NCBI GenBank assembly: GCA_033762075.1
Contig: JANRLY010000046.1
Span: 1-34,654, forward strand
DNA from: VFKI01 sp033762075
Lineage (GTDB): Bacteria > Pseudomonadota > Gammaproteobacteria > DSM-16500
DNA: 34,654 nt
Reading direction: 5' to 3'
Shown here: one piece after another, positions 32,255 through 34,654 of the stretch
How the letters are laid out: every line of letters starts with the position of its first letter
How positions within the stretch are numbered: the first letter of the stretch is position 1
Position numbers and translations under genes: made by a program
Notes under the pieces: model-generated
What the model saw: the letters and a program-made list of their open reading frames with translations, nothing else
The model's database searches: none
Told to the model about the DNA's origin: nothing

Positions 32255-32296
32255 ATGACCTGCATAATGTTAGATTACGTCTAAATGGCAGGTCAT
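32255..32296 (+). promoter_or_regulatory. Long hairpin just upstream of the spoT start codon
   Basis: Arms ATGACCTGC (32255-32263) and GCAGGTCAT (32288-32296) pair over 9 bases, and inside them TTAGA (32270-32274) and TCTAA (32280-32284) pair again around a 5-base loop. The 3' arm ends 2 bases before the GTG at 32299 and contains the AGG that would be its ribosome site. It could control spoT translation or terminate the rpoZ transcript, though only three T follow. Confidence 0.6.
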
Positions 32297-32298
32297 TT

Positions 32299-34452
32299 GT
32301 GCAAGAATTAGAAACTTTACAAAAAGAATTAAAACAATACCTCAGCAGCGCAGACATTCGAAATATCGAAAAAGCCTGCAAGCTGGCGCATAGCGCCCAC
32401 GAAGGCCAAACGCGCCATACCGGCGAACCTTACATCACCCACCCTTTATCGGTTGCTTTGATCTTGGCGCAAATGCGTATGGATCCTCAAACGATTATTG
32501 CGGCAATTTTGCATGATGTGATTGAAGACACTCACATCGAAAAAGAAGACATCATTAAAGAGTTCGGCGAAGAAATTGCTGAGCTTGTCGACGGCGTCAC
32601 CAAACTGACGCAAATTGAATTCGAAAATCGCGCGATGGCACAAGCAGAAAATTTTCGTAAAATGATGATGTCGATGGCAAAAGATATTCGCGTCATTTTA
32701 GTGAAAATTGCTGATCGCTTACACAATATGCGCACGATTCATTCTTTGCCCCTTGAAAAACGTCGCCGCATTGCACGTGAAACGTTGGAAATTTTCGCAC
32801 CTATCGCCAACAGATTGGGTATGCACGCTTTTCGAATTGAACTCGAAGATTTAGGTTTTTCTGCTTTGTATCCCATGCGTTATCGTATTCTCAAAGCGGC
32901 TGTTTCAAAAGCGATTGGCAGTCGTCGCGAAATTATTCAACTAATTGATAATGAAATTCGTCAACGGTTAAAAAAAACTGGCGTGCCGATACAGTCACTC
33001 AGCGGACGTGAAAAACATATTTATAGTATTTACCGAAAAATGCTAGAAAAGCATTTAACTTTTTCTGAAGTCATGGACATGTATGGTTTTCGCGTTATCG
33101 TCAATAAATTAGATACATGTTATCGCGTATTGGGTGTATTACATAATCTTTATAAACCATTAACACAACGTTTCAAAGATTATATTGCAATACCAAAAGC
33201 CAATGGATATCAATCTCTGCATACTGTTTTATTTGGGCCGTACGGCGTACCTATCGAAGTACAAATTCGCACTGAAGAAATGAATCGCACCGCAGAATAT
33301 GGAATTTCTGCGCATTGGTTATATAAAAATAAAAAATCTCCTTACAGTGAAGCAGAAATTCGCACAAAAGAGTGGATGAAAGATGTTTTAGAAATGCACC
33401 AAAGCTCGCGTAATTCTCTCGAATTTATTGAAAATGTCAAAATTGATTTATTCCCTGATGAAGTTTACGTTTTTACACCTAAAGGCAGCATTCTAGAACT
33501 ACCTGCCGGCGCCACCGCAGTTGATTTTGCTTATGCGATTCACTCAGACATTGGTAATACTTGTGTTGCCGCAAAATTAGACCGAAAACTTGCCCCGTTG
33601 AGCACTGCGCTCACGAATGGTCAGCAAGTTGAAATTATTACCGCTCCTGGTGCGCGTCCAAATCCAACATGGCTAAATTTTGTTGTAACCGGGAAAGCAC
33701 GCAGCAAAATACGACACTTTTTGAAAAAGCAACACCGTGAAGAATCCATCGAATTAGGTCAACGTCTCATTGAGAAATCCCTACAAGAATTTGATCTCAC
33801 TTTACAAGATATTCCAGAAACACATGTACACACTGTATTGACGACTGCGCATTTAGATTCAATGCAACGGTTATATGAAGAAGTCGGCCTCGGTAATCGA
33901 ACAGCCGCTTTAGCAGCAAAACAATTAGCGCATTTCAAAGAAATCTCTGAGCAACCTTCCTCACAAAAATCTTCTCGACCCATGGCGATACGTGGCACCG
34001 AAGGCATTGCAGTCACTTATGCACGTTGTTGTCGCCCCATTCCGGGCGATCATATTACAGGTTACATTGAACCTGGCCGTGGATTAGTCGTGCACATTGA
34101 GTCGTGTCCCATTTTAGATAACGATAGACACACACCAGATCGATTAGTCCCTTTGCGTTGGGAAGAAAAAATTCACGGCGATTTTCCAGTGGATATCTCA
34201 ATTGATATCTTAAATCGTCGCGGTAGTTTAGCTAGTTTAGCGTTAGTCATTTCAGAAGCAGAATCGAACATTGAATTGATTAATGCAGAAGAACAAGAAG
34301 ATCAATATTTTTCAGCCCGCATGACACTCACAGCAAAGAATCGAAAACATCTCGCCAAAATTCTCAGGAATATTCGCAAAAATCGTAATGTCATTCGCGT
34401 CGCACGCGTTAAGCCGCATCATCGGCGTGGGTTAAGCAGAAAAAGCATTTGA
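32299..34452 (+). CDS. spoT: Bifunctional (p)ppGpp synthetase/hydrolase SpoT
   Basis: 717 residues from a GTG at 32299, which puts the N-terminus where relatives begin. The HD hydrolase domain has YITHPL (H48) and LHDVIEDT with H72-D73. The synthetase domain shows IYRKM, MYGFRVIVNK, DYIAIPKANGYQSLHT and EVQIRT. The C-terminal half contains the TGS domain (VYVFTPKGSILELPAGATAV), a region with ARCCRPIPGD, and the ACT domain (FPVDISIDILNRRGSLASLA). Its presence after rpoZ is the standard gammaproteobacterial arrangement. The HD motif is intact, so hydrolysis should be active. The start is enclosed by a hairpin. Confidence 0.96.
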   Translation: MQELETLQKELKQYLSSADIRNIEKACKLAHSAHEGQTRHTGEPYITHPLSVALILAQMRMDPQTIIAAILHDVIEDTHIEKEDIIKEFGEEIAELVDGVTKLTQIEFENRAMAQAENFRKMMMSMAKDIRVILVKIADRLHNMRTIHSLPLEKRRRIARETLEIFAPIANRLGMHAFRIELEDLGFSALYPMRYRILKAAVSKAIGSRREIIQLIDNEIRQRLKKTGVPIQSLSGREKHIYSIYRKMLEKHLTFSEVMDMYGFRVIVNKLDTCYRVLGVLHNLYKPLTQRFKDYIAIPKANGYQSLHTVLFGPYGVPIEVQIRTEEMNRTAEYGISAHWLYKNKKSPYSEAEIRTKEWMKDVLEMHQSSRNSLEFIENVKIDLFPDEVYVFTPKGSILELPAGATAVDFAYAIHSDIGNTCVAAKLDRKLAPLSTALTNGQQVEIITAPGARPNPTWLNFVVTGKARSKIRHFLKKQHREESIELGQRLIEKSLQEFDLTLQDIPETHVHTVLTTAHLDSMQRLYEEVGLGNRTAALAAKQLAHFKEISEQPSSQKSSRPMAIRGTEGIAVTYARCCRPIPGDHITGYIEPGRGLVVHIESCPILDNDRHTPDRLVPLRWEEKIHGDFPVDISIDILNRRGSLASLALVISEAESNIELINAEEQEDQYFSARMTLTAKNRKHLAKILRNIRKNRNVIRVARVKPHHRRGLSRKSI

Positions 34453-34453
34453 A

Positions 34454-34485
34454 AAAATCCCCCTCAATCCCCCTTTTTCAAAGGG
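34454..34485. repeat. Second copy of the CCCCCTCAATCCCCC repeat
   Basis: The sequence begins AAAATCCCCCTCAATCCCCC and matches the arm of the inverted repeat that flanks the 21061-21319 array for its first 25 bases. It starts 2 bases after the spoT stop codon and may help terminate it. The match is lost at TTTTTCAAAGGG, where a different sequence begins. Confidence 0.8.
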
Positions 34486-34654
34486 CTTTGTTGCATAACT
34501 GTCATTCCCGCGAAGGCGCACTAGCATCCGGTAAAACGGTATCATAATTGTACATCCTCCTGACGCCTTAAGAAGCGGTAGATAGGAGGAATGTAATTTT
34601 TAAATTTAGGAGCTACGACACATAAACTGCATCTAATCCATACTAGAACCAGTT
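34483..34654 (+). mobile_element. Possible insertion-sequence end at the right edge
   Basis: GGGCTTTGTTGCATAAC resembles the terminal inverted repeat of IS5-like elements, recalled from memory. It directly follows the interrupted C-rich repeat, as if something had been inserted there. The remaining 155 bases contain a TGTCATTCCCGCG-type repeat piece and a short imperfect palindrome around TCCTCCT/AGGAGGA, but no coding region I can support. Confidence 0.3.

Overview
The window looks like a gammaproteobacterial chromosome of moderately low GC, most likely Legionellales (Coxiellaceae or Legionella relatives). The evidence is the block hldE-gmk-rpoZ-spoT, bimodular QueF, LpxL-type acyltransferase, SodC, HemJ/HemL, a secreted GDSL hydrolase, and several large unrecognised proteins with eukaryote-like features (ankyrin-like repeats, a Tudor/chromo-barrel-like domain, a C-terminal CaaX-like box, an N-terminal myristoylation-like motif). 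This assignment rests on protein resemblance from memory; no search was run.

Region by region. 1-2.8 kb is accessory DNA: a possible transposase start at the left edge, a small secreted protein, and an AbiE-type toxin-antitoxin operon. The AbiE antitoxin is intact with a clear two-operator promoter, while the toxin carries an in-frame stop. The region ends at a 3' half of tRNA-Phe, which looks like an att scar. 2.8-5.3 kb holds a lipoprotein-type alpha/beta hydrolase, a broken DUF1016 gene, a small protein with a run of five cysteines, and a Bro-N antirepressor-like gene. 5.4-10 kb holds thymidine kinase, a SAM methyltransferase and a 991-aa effector-like protein. 10-21 kb is mostly metabolic and envelope: 2OG-Fe(II) oxygenase, coaX, an MFS exporter, a glycine-zipper lipoprotein, queF, an FAD monooxygenase, an ArnT/PMT-like membrane glycosyltransferase with a repeat-derived in-frame insert, an FAD/NAD oxidoreductase, an unknown protein and a secreted GDSL hydrolase. 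21-28 kb holds a tandem repeat array, an ABC exporter, erpA, hemJ, hemL, rubredoxin, a second toxin-antitoxin locus (toxin frameshifted twice, antitoxin intact), sodC, acylphosphatase and an LpxL-type acyltransferase. 28-34.4 kb holds an unknown effector-like protein, then hldE, gmk, rpoZ and spoT. The right edge has another copy of the C-rich dispersed repeat, running into what may be an IS end.

How the genes fit together: hemJ, hemL, erpA and rubredoxin group iron, heme and redox functions. lpxL and hldE serve lipid A and inner-core LPS. gmk-rpoZ-spoT is the common guanylate/omega/(p)ppGpp cluster. Two toxin-antitoxin loci have each lost the toxin while keeping the antitoxin and its promoter/operator. 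At least four kinds of dispersed or tandem repeat sit in intergenic DNA, and one sits inside a gene, so repeats appear to be actively shaping this genome. The strongest candidates for something new are the 991-aa ankyrin/Tudor-like/CaaX protein and the 483-aa protein with a putative myristoylation signal. Both look like proteins meant to act inside a eukaryotic host.
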